Shown one piece after another: positions 1 to 9,609 of a stretch of DNA of 64,000 nucleotides. How positions within the stretch are numbered: the stretch's first letter is position 1; each line of letters begins with the position of its first letter. The DNA comes from Gemelliphila palaticanis (GTDB taxonomy: Bacteria > Bacillota > Bacilli > Staphylococcales > Gemellaceae): assembly GCA_013415235.1 (NCBI GenBank), contig JACBYF010000002.1:1-64000 (forward strand). Direction: 5' to 3'. The notes below the pieces were generated by a model that was not told where the DNA came from, searched no databases, and saw nothing but the letters and a program-made list of their open reading frames with translations. The position numbers and the translations under genes are program-made.

Positions 1-839
1 GGAAGTAAAGCTTTTATAGAAAGAGCTACTTTACCTTTTTCCTGATCTAAATCTATTATGGCTACTTTCACAGTATCTCCTATAGATAATACATCAGAAA
101 TTTTTGAGAATCTATTGTGTGAAATTTAAGAAATATGAACTAGTCCGTCTATATCTCCTAATCCTACAAATGCTCCGAAGTTAGTAATTCTTCTAACTAC
201 ACCTTCTACTACATCTCCTACATTTAATTTTTCAAAAGTTTCAGCTAATTTTTTAGCTTCTTCTTCTTCTAAAACAACTTTTCTATTTAAAATTAATTTA
301 TCATTAGCTTTATCAGCCTCTGCAATTTTAAATGTATATTCATTGTTAACGAAAGAAGAAAAATCACTTCTAAATTTAGTATCAATCATTGATGCTGGGA
401 TGAAGGCTCTTATTCCATTAACATCTGCTAATAATCCACCTTTAGTAGTATTTACAACAGTTGCAGTTATAAGTTCACCTTTTTCAAATTTTTCAACTAT
501 TTCATTCCAAGATAAATCTACTAATTTTTTATATTCTTTATTTTCAATAGCTTTACGTGAAAGATATATAACACCTGGCACGTCTTCTGATTTTCTTTCT
601 CTATCAGTTCTAACTCCTGTAACTACAGCCTCTATTTCATCTCCTACTTTGATAAAGTCTGCAATATTACTAACAAATTTTCTTGAAATTTGATTTTTTA
701 AGATAACACAATCATATTGTGCTCCTGCAACATCTACATATGCTTTATCTTCGTCTATTCTTGAAACAGTACCAGTTACTATATCTCCTTTCTTCAACAT
801 TTCTGTGCTATTTAATAATTCCTCAAATGAAGTTGTCAT
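1..839 (-). pseudogene. rpsA: 30S ribosomal protein S1-like, partial and interrupted by an in-frame stop
   Basis: RNA-binding protein built of S1 (OB-fold) repeats, which helps mRNA engage the ribosome. The first 237 codons are intact: repeat 1 at about residues 17-96, repeat 2 at 119-188, and repeat 3 from 206 to GLVHIS. A TAA at 126-128 then stops the frame. The same frame resumes without a shift as ISHNRFSKISDVLSIGD and stays open to the left edge, which is the normal S1 continuation, so one base (GAA to TAA) explains the stop. The start at 839 has a good AGGAGG site. The gene continues past the window, so total length is unknown. Either a real truncation, plausible because some Bacilli tolerate loss of their S1 homologue, or a sequence error. 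Confidence 0.85.
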
Positions 840-877
840 TACTTCTTTGTCCTCCTATGGTTACAATACTATCAATT

Positions 878-906
878 ATTATACATCAAAAATATTATAT
901 TGTCAC
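878..906 (-). promoter_or_regulatory. Sigma-A promoter for rpsA
   Basis: On the minus strand, -35 GTGACA (901-906) and -10 TATAAT (878-883) are separated by 17 bp. They lie in the 92-bp gap between the end of trmD and the rpsA start, so rpsA is transcribed on its own. Confidence 0.65.
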
Positions 907-931
907 TTATTTTACATAATTAAAAGAAAAA

Positions 932-1666
932 TTAATTTTTGTCGCTCTCTTTTTTTATGTTTTCTAAGAAAATCTTTTCTTCATCTGTTAATTCATAATC
1001 AGATAGTAAATCTGGTCTTCTATTATATGTTCTTCTTAAGGCTTCTTTTATTCTATATTTTCTTATATTTTCATGATGACCTGATAAAAGTATATCTGGT
1101 ACTTTCATTCCTCTAAAATCTTGTGGTCTAGTGTACTGTGGATACTCAAGAAGACCTGTACTAAATGAATCATCTTTATGTGATTCTTCTTTTCCTAAAA
1201 CATCCGGAATTAACCTTGTTATACTATCTATAATAGTCATTGCTGCTAATTCTCCTCCTGTTAAAATAAAATCACCTATAGATATTTCATCAGTCACTAA
1301 ATATTCTCTAATTCTCTCATCATATCCTTCATAGTGTCCACAAATAAAAACTAGATGATCTTCCTTAGATAACTCTTCTGCTTTCTTTTGAGAAAATCTT
1401 TCTCCTTGAGGACATAACAATATTATTCTTGTTTTATCTGTTTTATTTAAAGATTCAACTGCATTAAATATTGGTTCTGGTTTTAATACCATTCCTTGCC
1501 CTCCGCCAAAAGGATAGTCATCAACCTGATTATGTTTATTATCTGCGAATTTTCTAAAATCAACAGTATTTATATCTACTATTTTATTTTCTTTTGCTTT
1601 TCCTATTATAGAATGATTTAAAGAATCAAACATGTTAGGAAAAAGTGTTAAAATATCAATTTTCAT
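932..1666 (-). CDS. trmD: tRNA (guanine-37-N1) methyltransferase TrmD
   Basis: SPOUT-class enzyme that transfers methyl from SAM to G37 next to the anticodon, preventing +1 frameshifting. The 244 residues match the family length. Visible family blocks are [10 protein letters not shown] at the N-terminus, the [14 protein letters not shown] loop near residue 55, and the trefoil-knot SAM site [11 protein letters not shown] near residue 140. The ATG shares one base with the stop of rimM (TAATG), so the two are translationally coupled. The gene ends 26 bp before the rpsA promoter. Confidence 0.97.
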   Translation of the reverse strand: MKIDILTLFPNMFDSLNHSIIGKAKENKIVDINTVDFRKFADNKHNQVDDYPFGGGQGMVLKPEPIFNAVESLNKTDKTRIILLCPQGERFSQKKAEELSKEDHLVFICGHYEGYDERIREYLVTDEISIGDFILTGGELAAMTIIDSITRLIPDVLGKEESHKDDSFSTGLLEYPQYTRPQDFRGMKVPDILLSGHHENIRKYRIKEALRRTYNRRPDLLSDYELTDEEKIFLENIKKESDKN

Positions 1667-2175
1667 TAGTTTAATAAACCTTCCATAGTTTCTATATTAA
1701 TAATTTTATTGTCTATATCTATATTTTTTACAACATCTTCTATGTATGGGATTAAGTTTTCTTTCCCTTCATCATTTTTTACAACCCATACATCATTCGC
1801 TCCTGTTTGTAATATATCTACTACTTCACCAATAAAAGTATTATTTTCATCATAAACATTGCATCCTATAATTTCGTAGTAGTAGAACTCACCATCTTCA
1901 AGTTCTTCTAAATACTCTTCTTCTACTTTTAAATGTAAATTTTTATATTGTTCTGCTTCATTAATGCTATCTATTCCTAAAAACTTAACAAGAAATGCAC
2001 CTTTATGCTCTCTACTATACTCTACCTCTACTTCCTTAAGAACTTGATTACCTCTAGTTATTATTAGTTTAGAACCAGTTGATAGTCTTTCTTCTATAAA
2101 ATCACTAGTAGATATTACTTTAAGTTCTCCTTTTAAAGCATGCGTATTTACTATTTTTCCTACTTTTAATCTCAT
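1666..2175 (-). CDS. rimM: 16S rRNA processing/ribosome maturation factor RimM
   Basis: Assembly factor for the head of the 30S subunit that binds ribosomal protein S19. At 169 residues it has the normal size. The N-terminal RimM domain starts with [15 protein letters not shown] (residues 6-20), and a PRC-barrel domain follows from about residue 91 ([14 protein letters not shown], then DVWVV and LIPYIEDVV). It lies directly upstream of trmD with a 1-base overlap. The usual neighbour rpsP is not here. The gene before it is the phnE-like permease, 25 bp away. Confidence 0.95.
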   Translation of the reverse strand: MRLKVGKIVNTHALKGELKVISTSDFIEERLSTGSKLIITRGNQVLKEVEVEYSREHKGAFLVKFLGIDSINEAEQYKNLHLKVEEEYLEELEDGEFYYYEIIGCNVYDENNTFIGEVVDILQTGANDVWVVKNDEGKENLIPYIEDVVKNIDIDNKIINIETMEGLLN

Positions 2176-2200
2176 TTAATTCTCCTAAAATTTTATTTTG

Positions 2201-3760
2201 TTATTTTTTTAAGTAATACCTTATAAAATAAGATATATTTTCTATAATTATTATTAATATACATAAGTAAATTAAAATCAAAGATATTCTTTCCCAATTT
2301 CTAAATTCTATGTTATTTATTAATAACTGACCTATACCACCTATTCCTACCATTCCTAGTATTGTAGAATTTTTTATATTCATTTCAAATCGTAGTAAAA
2401 CTATTGATAAAAATTCTGGAAAATAACCTCTAAAAATAACTTTAAAATATCCTATTAACCTACTTATTCCCATACTATCTATTGACATAACTATATTGCT
2501 ATCAATTGTTTCTATAACATCACTATACATTTTACTAATTACACCTAATGTATATATGTATAAAGCAAAAAAACTACTTATATAACCTGGTCCAAATCCC
2601 CTAAAAAATATTATAGCTATTATTATAGGAGGAAATGTTCTTATTATATTTATAAATAATTTACTAAATAAAGACAATTTATTACCTACTATATTAGATG
2701 ATGCCAATAAAGATAGAAAAACAGAAGTTATTGCAGCTGTTAAAGTTGATATAAAAGCAATAATTAAACTATCATATATAGCCATTATAACTTTGTATGA
2801 ATAAGAAATATCCGGAGATAATATACCTCGGTACATATTTTTTAAATTTTTAAAACCTGATATAAATCTATCGCCACTTATATTCAAGTAAACAAAGGAA
2901 TAATAAACACTTAAAAATAATAAAGATAGAAAAATTATATTATTTATTTTTTTCTTATAGAAATATTGTTTACGAGAAATATTCTTATTGAATTCTATTT
3001 TTCTAAATAACATACTAAATAAATCTGTTAATAAGATTGTTAATATTAATATTATTATTATTATAGAAACTCTATCGTATCGTAGATGATTTAACTCTTT
3101 CCAAAGAAGCTGTCCTATTCCTCCTGCTCCAACCAAACCAAGTACACTAGCTCCCCTTATATTAGATTCTAACACTAAAAAAAAGACAGAATAAACTTTA
3201 GACTTCATATTTTCTAAAATTGCAACTTTATAAATCTTTAATTTACTAAATCCTGCACTTATGTAAGTATCTATATATTTTTTTTCTATTTCTTCTGTAT
3301 ATTCTTTTAAAATTTTAGCGCTCATTAAAACACTAATTATATATAGTGTTAAAAATCCACTAAAATTACCCACACTAAATAAACTAACTAGTATAGCTGC
3401 TATTATTAATGACGGTATAGTTCTTAATATCGAAAATAAAGAAGAGAATATTAGCGGGATTATTTTAATATTAAACAAAATATTATTTAAAAATGGTAAG
3501 GCAATTAAGGTAGTAATTAAACCTAGAAAAGTTGATATTAAAGCTATTACTAATGTATCGAATAATTCCAAAAATATATTTGGCAATATAGTGTAATCAA
3601 AAGGATACATTCTTGAAAATAAGTTACCTATCCTTGAAAAACCATAACCTATATTTTTAAAATCTATAAACGATAATTGGTAAAAAAAAGAAAACAATAT
3701 ACCTAAAACAATAATATTCTTTAATGTATTCTTAACTATATAATTCTTTAATTTCATCAT
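2201..3760 (-). CDS. phnE: Phosphonate-type ABC transporter permease, two PhnE domains fused
   Basis: Membrane component of an ABC importer of the phosphonate/phosphate-ester class. The 519-residue protein is about twice a normal PhnE and contains two homologous halves. Each half has an N-terminal hydrophobic segment, a block beginning near LFDTLVIALISTFLG (about residue 65) or IYDSLIIAFISTLTA (about residue 330), and a BPD/EAA coupling loop ending GLVGAGGIGQLL (about 208) or GMVGIGGIGQLL (about 473). It overlaps the upstream ATPase by 29 bp. No PhnD-like substrate-binding protein is present in the window, so the substrate cannot be named. Confidence 0.88.
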   Translation of the reverse strand: MMKLKNYIVKNTLKNIIVLGILFSFFYQLSFIDFKNIGYGFSRIGNLFSRMYPFDYTILPNIFLELFDTLVIALISTFLGLITTLIALPFLNNILFNIKIIPLIFSSLFSILRTIPSLIIAAILVSLFSVGNFSGFLTLYIISVLMSAKILKEYTEEIEKKYIDTYISAGFSKLKIYKVAILENMKSKVYSVFFLVLESNIRGASVLGLVGAGGIGQLLWKELNHLRYDRVSIIIIILILTILLTDLFSMLFRKIEFNKNISRKQYFYKKKINNIIFLSLLFLSVYYSFVYLNISGDRFISGFKNLKNMYRGILSPDISYSYKVIMAIYDSLIIAFISTLTAAITSVFLSLLASSNIVGNKLSLFSKLFINIIRTFPPIIIAIIFFRGFGPGYISSFFALYIYTLGVISKMYSDVIETIDSNIVMSIDSMGISRLIGYFKVIFRGYFPEFLSIVLLRFEMNIKNSTILGMVGIGGIGQLLINNIEFRNWERISLILIYLCILIIIIENISYFIRYYLKK

Positions 3761-4472
3761 CAGTTACACTCTCTGTATCTTTATAAAATAAAACTTTCCC
3801 ATTTTTTAAACCAATTATCTTATCAGTATATTTTTTTGCAATATTAACATCATGTAGGTTCATTAATATAGTTATATTTTTCTTTTTATTTAATGAAGAG
3901 AATAGTTTCATTATATAGTCACTATTGGACTGGTCTAAACTACTTATAGGCTCATCTGCAAGTAATACTTCGGGTCTTTGACAAATAGATTTTGCTATAG
4001 CTACCCTTTGTTTTTGTCCTCCAGATAAATACTTGGTTTTCTTAAATATTTCTTTTTCTAAACCTACTTTAGTTAGATATTTAATAGCTAAATTATATTC
4101 TTCGTTAGTATAAATATTAAAAATAGATTTTATAAAACTTTTATTAGCTAAAAAAGGTGTTAAAACATTCTCAATAGTATATAGATTATCAATAACGTTA
4201 TAATCTTGAAAGATAAATGCTATTTTTTTTCTACTTAATTCCAATTTTTTACCTTTTTCTAATAATATGTCACTATTATTAATAAAAATTTTTCCTTCTA
4301 CTGGATTATTTAATTTATTTATACATCTTAAAAGAGTAGACTTTCCAGCTCCACTCTTCCCTAAAATAGCTACAAAGTCACCCTTATCTAGTTCGAAGCT
4401 TATTTTATCTAAAATTACTTCCTTATCGTAAACCATGGTAACATCTTCTAATTTTAAATGTTTATTTTTCAA
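3732..4472 (-). CDS. phnC: Phosphonate-type ABC transporter ATP-binding protein
   Basis: Cytoplasmic ATPase that energises the permease just downstream. It has Walker A GKSGAGKST (about residues 38-46), Q-loop FIFQDYN, signature LSGGQKQR, Walker B VLLADEP with the catalytic Glu, and H-loop HD. Its 246 residues are normal for PhnC. The start is TTG, supported by AAAGGAG seven bases upstream. It is the first gene of phnC-phnE, and rimM-trmD may be co-transcribed behind it. The gene is divergent from the deoxyribosyltransferase gene. Assignment to the phosphonate class rests on similarity of both components; actual substrate unknown. Confidence 0.85.
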   Translation of the reverse strand: MKNKHLKLEDVTMVYDKEVILDKISFELDKGDFVAILGKSGAGKSTLLRCINKLNNPVEGKIFINNSDILLEKGKKLELSRKKIAFIFQDYNVIDNLYTIENVLTPFLANKSFIKSIFNIYTNEEYNLAIKYLTKVGLEKEIFKKTKYLSGGQKQRVAIAKSICQRPEVLLADEPISSLDQSNSDYIMKLFSSLNKKKNITILMNLHDVNIAKKYTDKIIGLKNGKVLFYKDTESVTDDEIKELYS

Positions 4473-4599
4473 GTAATCACTCCTTTAACCATTGAATTAT
4501 ATTATAACATTTAAAAATTATTTTTTATAGTTTTTACTTATCATTTGTTAAATTTATAAAAATATAATATCATATAAAAAAAGTCTTAAGGAGAAAAAA

Positions 4600-5049
4600 A
4601 TGAAGATATATTTAGCAGGTGCTTTATTTAATGAAGCTGAAGTAAATCAAAGATTGAAAGAAGGAAAGATTTTACGAGAAAAATTTGGTAATAAGTTAGA
4701 AATATTTAATCCTATAGAACAGCCTTTTAATGAAGATAAACAAACATTACCTACTCCAGAGGATATTTTCAAGGGAGACACAAAAGCTGTTAAAGAATGT
4801 GATATTTTCTTAGCAGATATAACTAATGAAGATGCGGGAGTAATGGTTGAATTAGGAATAGCCATAACTCTTAATAAAAAAATTATTGCTGTTAATTCTG
4901 ATATAAGATTAAAATCTTCTAACAAATATGAAATACCTAGTTATGCAATGAATCATTACGTTTTAGGTGGTATTTTAGAAAATGGAACTTTGGTATTTAG
5001 CTTTGAAGAAGCTTTAAAAGAAATAGAAAATTTAATAAATAAAATATAA
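4600..5049 (+). CDS. Nucleoside 2-deoxyribosyltransferase
   Basis: Enzyme of nucleoside salvage that swaps bases on 2-deoxyribose. The 149-residue protein begins MKIYLAGALF, the family's phosphate-loop strand, and carries the acidic pair DIFLAD (Asp73) and the probable nucleophile Glu84 in AGVMVELGIA, followed by an Asn-rich C-terminal loop. AAGGAG lies just upstream of the ATG. It stands alone on the plus strand between two minus-strand units and ends in a shared bidirectional terminator. Specificity (type I or II, or nucleotide hydrolase) cannot be read from sequence. Confidence 0.88.
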   Translation: MKIYLAGALFNEAEVNQRLKEGKILREKFGNKLEIFNPIEQPFNEDKQTLPTPEDIFKGDTKAVKECDIFLADITNEDAGVMVELGIAITLNKKIIAVNSDIRLKSSNKYEIPSYAMNHYVLGGILENGTLVFSFEEALKEIENLINKI

Positions 5050-5076
5050 CTAGCTAAAAAGTTAGCTAGTTATATT
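5043..5076. terminator. Bidirectional terminator between ndt-like gene and ptsI
   Basis: A 15-bp perfect stem (AATATAACTAGCTAA and its complement) with a 4-base loop begins inside the stop codon of the deoxyribosyltransferase. It has T-rich tails on both strands and sits between convergent genes. Confidence 0.85.
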
Positions 5077-5089
5077 TTATTTTTATATT

Positions 5090-6802
5090 CTATTTTGTAT
5101 ATTCTTCTACAAGTTCTAAAACTTCTTCTGTAGTTGCACATTGAATTGCTTTATCTACTAATTCTTTCATTTTTTCAAATGATAAACCTTTTATTTGGCT
5201 TCTAGCTTGCAAAATAGAAGTAGCTGACATTGAGAATTCATCTAATCCCATTCCTAATAATAACGGAATAGCTAAAGAGTCTCCAGCCATTTCTCCACAC
5301 ATACCAGTCCATTTTCCTTCTTTATGTGATGATTCAATTACATTTTTAACTAAACGTAATATAGCTGGGTTATATGGTTGATATAAGTAAGAAACTTTTT
5401 CGCTCATTCTATCAGCAGCCATAGTATATTGAACTAAGTCGTTAGTACCTATTGAGAAGAAATCAACTTCTTTTGCAAATACATCAGCTAATACAGCTGT
5501 TGATGGTATTTCTACCATGATTCCTAATTCAATATCATCACTTACTGCTATTCCTTGTGCTTTTAAGTTTTCTTTTTCTTCTAAGAATAATGCTTTTGCA
5601 CTTCTAAACTCTTGGATAGTAGCTATCATAGGGAACATAACACAAAGTTTTCCATAAACAGAAGAACGTAACAATGCTCTTAATTGTGTTCTAAATAAAT
5701 CTGTTTTATCTAAACATAGACGTATAGCTCTATATCCTAAGAATGGATTCATTTCTTTTGGTAAGTCTAAGTAAGGTAACTCTTTATCTCCTCCGATATC
5801 TAGAGTTCTTACAACAACAGGTTTGTCTCCCATTCCTTCTAATACAGCTTTATATGCTTCAAATTGTTCATCTTCAGTAGGAAGTTGATCACGTCCCATG
5901 TATAAGAATTCTGTACGATATAATCCTACAGCTTCTCCACCGTTATTTTTTACTCCTTCTAAATCGTTAGGAGTTCCTATATTAGCTGCTAATATAACTT
6001 CAGTTCCATCTGCGCTAACTGTTTTTTCTGTTAATAATTTCGCCCATTCTGCTTTTTTAGCTTCAAATTCAGCTGCTTTATTTTTGTAGTTATCCATTTC
6101 TTCTTGTGTAGGATTTACAACAACAACCCCGTCTAGTCCATCAATAATTAAGAAGTCTCCATTTTTTACTTGCTCTGTTATGTTTCCAGTTCCAACAACA
6201 GCAGGGATTTCTAAAGAACGAGCCATTATAGCTGAGTGAGACGTTCTTCCTCCTATGTTTGTAGCAAAACCTTTAACATAATTTTTATTTAATTGAGCTG
6301 TATCAGATGGTGTTAAGTCTTCAGCGATTACTATAACTTCTTCATCTATCAAACTAGGATTTGGTAAGTCTACACCAAGTAAGTGAGCTATAACTCTCTT
6401 AGAAACATCTCTAATATCAGCAGCTCTTTCTCTCATATATTCATTATCCATTGATTCAAACATAGATACGAACATATCTGCAGTTTCTTTTAAAGCGTAC
6501 TCTGCATTAACTTCTTTAGACTCTATATCTGTTCTAACAGTCCCCATAAATTCAGGATCGTCTAATATTAATAAGTGTGCTTCAAAAATAGCCGCTTTAT
6601 CTGCTCCTAAGTTAGTCAACGCTTTATCTTTTATTGTAGTAAGTTCTTTTTTAGAAAGTTCAACAGCTTCATCAAATCTAGCTATCTCTTCTGAAGTATT
6701 ACCTACTTTTTTTTCAGAAACTTTTAAATCAGGTTCTACAAAAATATAAGCTTTTGCAAAAGATATACCTTGTGATGCTGCAATTCCTTTTAATTGAAAC
6801 AT
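5090..6802 (-). CDS. ptsI: PTS enzyme I (phosphoenolpyruvate-protein phosphotransferase)
   Basis: First phosphotransfer step of the sugar PTS: takes phosphate from PEP and passes it to HPr. All domains are present in 570 residues: the HPr-binding helical domain, the swivelling His domain with active-site His189 in [13 protein letters not shown], and the PEP-binding TIM barrel with [10 protein letters not shown], the [12 protein letters not shown] block and the [10 protein letters not shown] and GMCGEMAGD motifs. It follows ptsH by 1 bp and forms the ptsHI operon. It ends at the bidirectional terminator. No defect seen. Confidence 0.98.
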   Translation of the reverse strand: MFQLKGIAASQGISFAKAYIFVEPDLKVSEKKVGNTSEEIARFDEAVELSKKELTTIKDKALTNLGADKAAIFEAHLLILDDPEFMGTVRTDIESKEVNAEYALKETADMFVSMFESMDNEYMRERAADIRDVSKRVIAHLLGVDLPNPSLIDEEVIVIAEDLTPSDTAQLNKNYVKGFATNIGGRTSHSAIMARSLEIPAVVGTGNITEQVKNGDFLIIDGLDGVVVVNPTQEEMDNYKNKAAEFEAKKAEWAKLLTEKTVSADGTEVILAANIGTPNDLEGVKNNGGEAVGLYRTEFLYMGRDQLPTEDEQFEAYKAVLEGMGDKPVVVRTLDIGGDKELPYLDLPKEMNPFLGYRAIRLCLDKTDLFRTQLRALLRSSVYGKLCVMFPMIATIQEFRSAKALFLEEKENLKAQGIAVSDDIELGIMVEIPSTAVLADVFAKEVDFFSIGTNDLVQYTMAADRMSEKVSYLYQPYNPAILRLVKNVIESSHKEGKWTGMCGEMAGDSLAIPLLLGMGLDEFSMSATSILQARSQIKGLSFEKMKELVDKAIQCATTEEVLELVEEYTK

Positions 6803-6803
6803 C

Positions 6804-7067
6804 TTAGATTAATCCTTCTTTCTTCATTGTTTCTTCGATAGCATTAATTGCATCTTCTTCATCAGATCCATCTGTGTAAATTACAACTTCTGCATCCTTA
6901 CCAACACCTAAACTCATAACACCCATAATAGATTTTAAGTTTACTTTACGCCCTTTGTATTCTAATTCGATGTTAGATTCGAATTTTGAAGCAGCTTGCA
7001 CTAAAAGTGTTGCTGGTCTAGCGTGGATTCCTGTTTCGTCTACTATTGTATATTCTCTTTGTAACAT
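6804..7067 (-). CDS. ptsH: Phosphocarrier protein HPr
   Basis: Small phosphocarrier between enzyme I and the sugar-specific EII proteins. The phosphorylated His15 is in GIHARPAT, and the regulatory Ser46 of Gram-positive HPr is in [11 protein letters not shown], the site used by HPr kinase and CcpA. The protein is 87 residues, the standard size. Ribosome-binding site AGGAG lies nine bases before the ATG. First gene of ptsHI, with its own promoter upstream. Confidence 0.98.
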   Translation of the reverse strand: MLQREYTIVDETGIHARPATLLVQAASKFESNIELEYKGRKVNLKSIMGVMSLGVGKDAEVVIYTDGSDEEDAINAIEETMKKEGLI

Positions 7068-7107
7068 GTTTAATTTCTCCTTTATATATATATGAATTTA
7101 CACAAAT

Positions 7108-7136
7108 ATAATAGCACATGATACCATTATTTACAA
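7108..7136 (-). promoter_or_regulatory. Sigma-A promoter of ptsHI
   Basis: Minus-strand -35 TTGTAA (7131-7136) and -10 TATTAT (7108-7113) with a 17-bp spacer and a TGC extension before the -10. About 40 bp upstream of ptsH. Confidence 0.7.
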
Positions 7137-7204
7137 GTATTTACTTTTATTTTAGTCTATACAAGCAATATCATGATAGCATTTTCTAAATTGAAAATTA
7201 TGTG

Positions 7205-7245
7205 TTTTCATGAAAAAATGAAAAACACATGAAAATTTATTCTTA
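7205..7245 (-). terminator. Probable terminator after queH
   Basis: Inverted repeat ATGTGTTTTCAT / ATGAAAAACACAT around a short A-rich loop, one bulged base, directly downstream of queH. The U-tract is only moderate, so it may serve partly as a spacer before the ptsHI promoter. Confidence 0.5.
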
Positions 7246-7258
7246 TTATATCTTCGTG

Positions 7259-8008
7259 CTAATTTTTTAGTAAAGATTTATATAAATCATAATCTTTATG
7301 ACTTCTATTGAATTCTTTTGCTGTTTTATTTACTTCTTTTAAATCTATTCCTTGATCTGTGGCTGCGAAAACACATCCACAATAACATTGTCTATAAATA
7401 TCATAATCTTCACACATTTCAATAGATCTTTTATATCCATTATTTTTTTTGAAATCTGATGGTAAATAATAAACAGAAATTTTTTCTTGTAAATTATAAC
7501 CACTTTCGTTAATTACCTGAGCATTCTTTTTAGGGCTTAAAGTAAGTGCAGAAGCAAAATAGTCATAATCTAACTCTATTGCTTTCTTAGCTGCATTGTC
7601 TAGACGCATTTCATAACAAACGTAGCATCTTTCTCCACCCTCTCGTTCTTTTTCAAGACCTTTTACTGCTTTTATGAAATTACTAGGTTTATATTCATCT
7701 GCTATAAATTTTACATTAGTATCATTTCTTTTATTAAATTCTTCTACAAAATCTTTTTGTACAAGCATTCTTTTTATATACTCTTCTTTAGGGTGGATAT
7801 TAGAGTTTGAAAAAAATATAGCTATATCACTATATTTACTAAGATACTCTAAAACATATGTACTACAAGGAGCACAACAAGAATGAATTAGCAATTTTGG
7901 TCTTAATTCAGATTTTTCCCATTCTTTTATTAATTCTTTTAATACATTATCATAATTAATTTTTTGATTTTTATGTCTCGTATTTATAAATTGTTTACTA
8001 TCTATCAT
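7259..8008 (-). CDS. queH: Epoxyqueuosine reductase QueH
   Basis: Cobalamin-independent iron-sulfur enzyme for the last step of queuosine synthesis, reducing epoxyqueuosine to queuosine in tRNA. The 249-residue protein has the DUF208/QueH signature: an adjacent Cys pair at 44-45 in HSCCAPCST, then GERCYVCYEMRL, and CYCGC near the C-terminus, which together supply cluster ligands. It starts one base after the ruvB stop, so it belongs to the ruvA-ruvB unit. It links functionally to the queT-like transporter and probable preQ1 riboswitch near 62.6 kb. Confidence 0.92.
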   Translation of the reverse strand: MIDSKQFINTRHKNQKINYDNVLKELIKEWEKSELRPKLLIHSCCAPCSTYVLEYLSKYSDIAIFFSNSNIHPKEEYIKRMLVQKDFVEEFNKRNDTNVKFIADEYKPSNFIKAVKGLEKEREGGERCYVCYEMRLDNAAKKAIELDYDYFASALTLSPKKNAQVINESGYNLQEKISVYYLPSDFKKNNGYKRSIEMCEDYDIYRQCYCGCVFAATDQGIDLKEVNKTAKEFNRSHKDYDLYKSLLKN

Positions 8009-8009
8009 A

Positions 8010-9005
8010 CTATTTTATATAACTTTCTCCTAAATGTTCAAATGCTTTCGGAGTTGCTTTCCTTCCTCTAGGTGTACGCTCTATAAAACCTTCTTTTACA
8101 AGATAAGGTTCATAAACATCCTCTATAGTTATGCTCTCTTCTCCGATAGTTATCGCTATAGTTTCTAATCCTACTGCTCTTCCTTCATATCTCTTTACTA
8201 AACACTCTAAAATTTTATAGTCAATATTATCAAGTCCACTAGAGTCTACTTGTAGCAAATCTAATGAATTAATTGCTATATTTTCGTCTATTAAACCATT
8301 ATTTTTTACCTGGGCAAAATCTCTTACTCTTTTTAATAATCTATTTGCTATACGTGGTGTCCCTCTTGATCTTTTTGCTATTTGATACGTGCTACTATCA
8401 TCTATTTCAGAATCAAATATGTAGGCAGTTCTAGATAAAATACTTTGAAGTTCAGAAATATTATAAAATTCTAATCTGCAGTGAACACCAAATCTATCCC
8501 TCAAAGGCGCAGTTAAAGCCCCTGCTCTAGTTGTGGCTCCTACTAAAGTAAAAGGAGGTAAATCTATTCTTATACTTCTAGAATCTTCCCCTTTACCTAT
8601 AACTATATCTAGATAAAAATCTTCCATAGCTGAATAAAGTATTTCTTCTATATTTCTACTAATTCTATGTATTTCATCTATAAATAAAACGTCCCCTGGT
8701 TCTAAATTAGTAAGAATTGTCGCTAAATCTCCTGATTTTTCTATTGCTGGACCTGATGTATATTTTATATTTACTCCCATTTCATTTGCTATTATAGTAG
8801 CTAATGTTGTTTTACCTAATCCTGGTGGTCCATATATAAGACAGTGGTCTAACACTTCTCCTCTTATTTTAGCCGCTTCTATAAATACTTTTAAATTTTC
8901 TTTTATTTGTTCTTGTCCTATATACTGTGATAAATATTTTGGCCTAAGACTCTGCTCTTGAATCTCTTCAAAGTTTTCTTGTTCGTTAGAAAGTATTCTA
9001 GTCAA
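8010..9005 (-). CDS. ruvB: Holliday junction branch migration helicase RuvB
   Basis: AAA+ motor that drives branch migration with RuvA. Walker [10 protein letters not shown] (59-67), Walker [10 protein letters not shown] (Asp110-Glu111), sensor VGATTRAG and the arginine-finger region PLRDRFG are visible, followed by the winged-helix DNA-binding domain ending [15 protein letters not shown]. The 331 residues are normal. It lies 23 bp after ruvA and 1 bp before queH. Confidence 0.98.
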   Translation of the reverse strand: MTRILSNEQENFEEIQEQSLRPKYLSQYIGQEQIKENLKVFIEAAKIRGEVLDHCLIYGPPGLGKTTLATIIANEMGVNIKYTSGPAIEKSGDLATILTNLEPGDVLFIDEIHRISRNIEEILYSAMEDFYLDIVIGKGEDSRSIRIDLPPFTLVGATTRAGALTAPLRDRFGVHCRLEFYNISELQSILSRTAYIFDSEIDDSSTYQIAKRSRGTPRIANRLLKRVRDFAQVKNNGLIDENIAINSLDLLQVDSSGLDNIDYKILECLVKRYEGRAVGLETIAITIGEESITIEDVYEPYLVKEGFIERTPRGRKATPKAFEHLGESYIK

Positions 9006-9028
9006 AATTAATTCTCCTTTCTAAAATG

Positions 9029-9607
9029 CTACATTGTCATTATTAATTTTAGTCCTGTTTTTACATACTCATCTACTTTATCAAAATTATAAGATAATAA
9101 TTGTTTTTCTACTTTAGTTAGTTCTTTTTTACTATAACCTAAAGCTTCTAAAGCTAATATTGCATCTGATAAGTAAACATTTTGTTGTTTTTTACCTACA
9201 TTATTTTCTGAAATAAAGTCAATTTTCCCTTTTAAATCAAGTATTATTTGTTGAGCTGATTTTTTTCCTATACCTGGGAACTTGGTCATATATTCTACAT
9301 CAGAATTATCTATAGCCATGATAATCTCTTCACTTGTTGCTCCTGCAAGTATTGCAAGAGCACTTTTAGGACCTACTCCTTTTACTTTTAAAAGTAATAA
9401 AAATACTTTTTTTTCTTCCTTTGATTTAAAACCATATAAGGTATTAGAATCTTCTCTAACCTGCTGACTAATATATATTTTTTTGTTATCATTTATAGCA
9501 TATTCATACGGATTAGCTACTATTACTTCAAATCCTATACCATTATTTTCTAAAATAATATTGTTATGAGTTATATCTGTTATAACTCCTTTTATATATT
9601 CATACAT
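9029..9607 (-). CDS. ruvA: Holliday junction DNA-binding protein RuvA
   Basis: Tetrameric protein that holds the four-way junction for RuvB. At 192 residues it has the N-terminal OB-fold (MYEYIKGVI), two helix-hairpin-helix motifs (VKGVGPKSALAIL near 76-88 and FPGIGKKSAQQII near 110-122), and a C-terminal RuvB-binding domain (AILALEALGYSKKEL). First of the ruvA-ruvB-queH run, 2 bp after the racemase gene. Confidence 0.97.
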   Translation of the reverse strand: MYEYIKGVITDITHNNIILENNGIGFEVIVANPYEYAINDNKKIYISQQVREDSNTLYGFKSKEEKKVFLLLLKVKGVGPKSALAILAGATSEEIIMAIDNSDVEYMTKFPGIGKKSAQQIILDLKGKIDFISENNVGKKQQNVYLSDAILALEALGYSKKELTKVEKQLLSYNFDKVDEYVKTGLKLIMTM

Positions 9608-9609
9608 TT

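Noticed and set aside
805-1116. Plus-strand 103-codon ORF over the rpsA/trmD junction
   Set aside because: It is antisense to well-supported genes, has no ribosome-binding site or family motif, and its Phe/Leu-rich composition is typical of reverse-strand reading of AT-rich genes.
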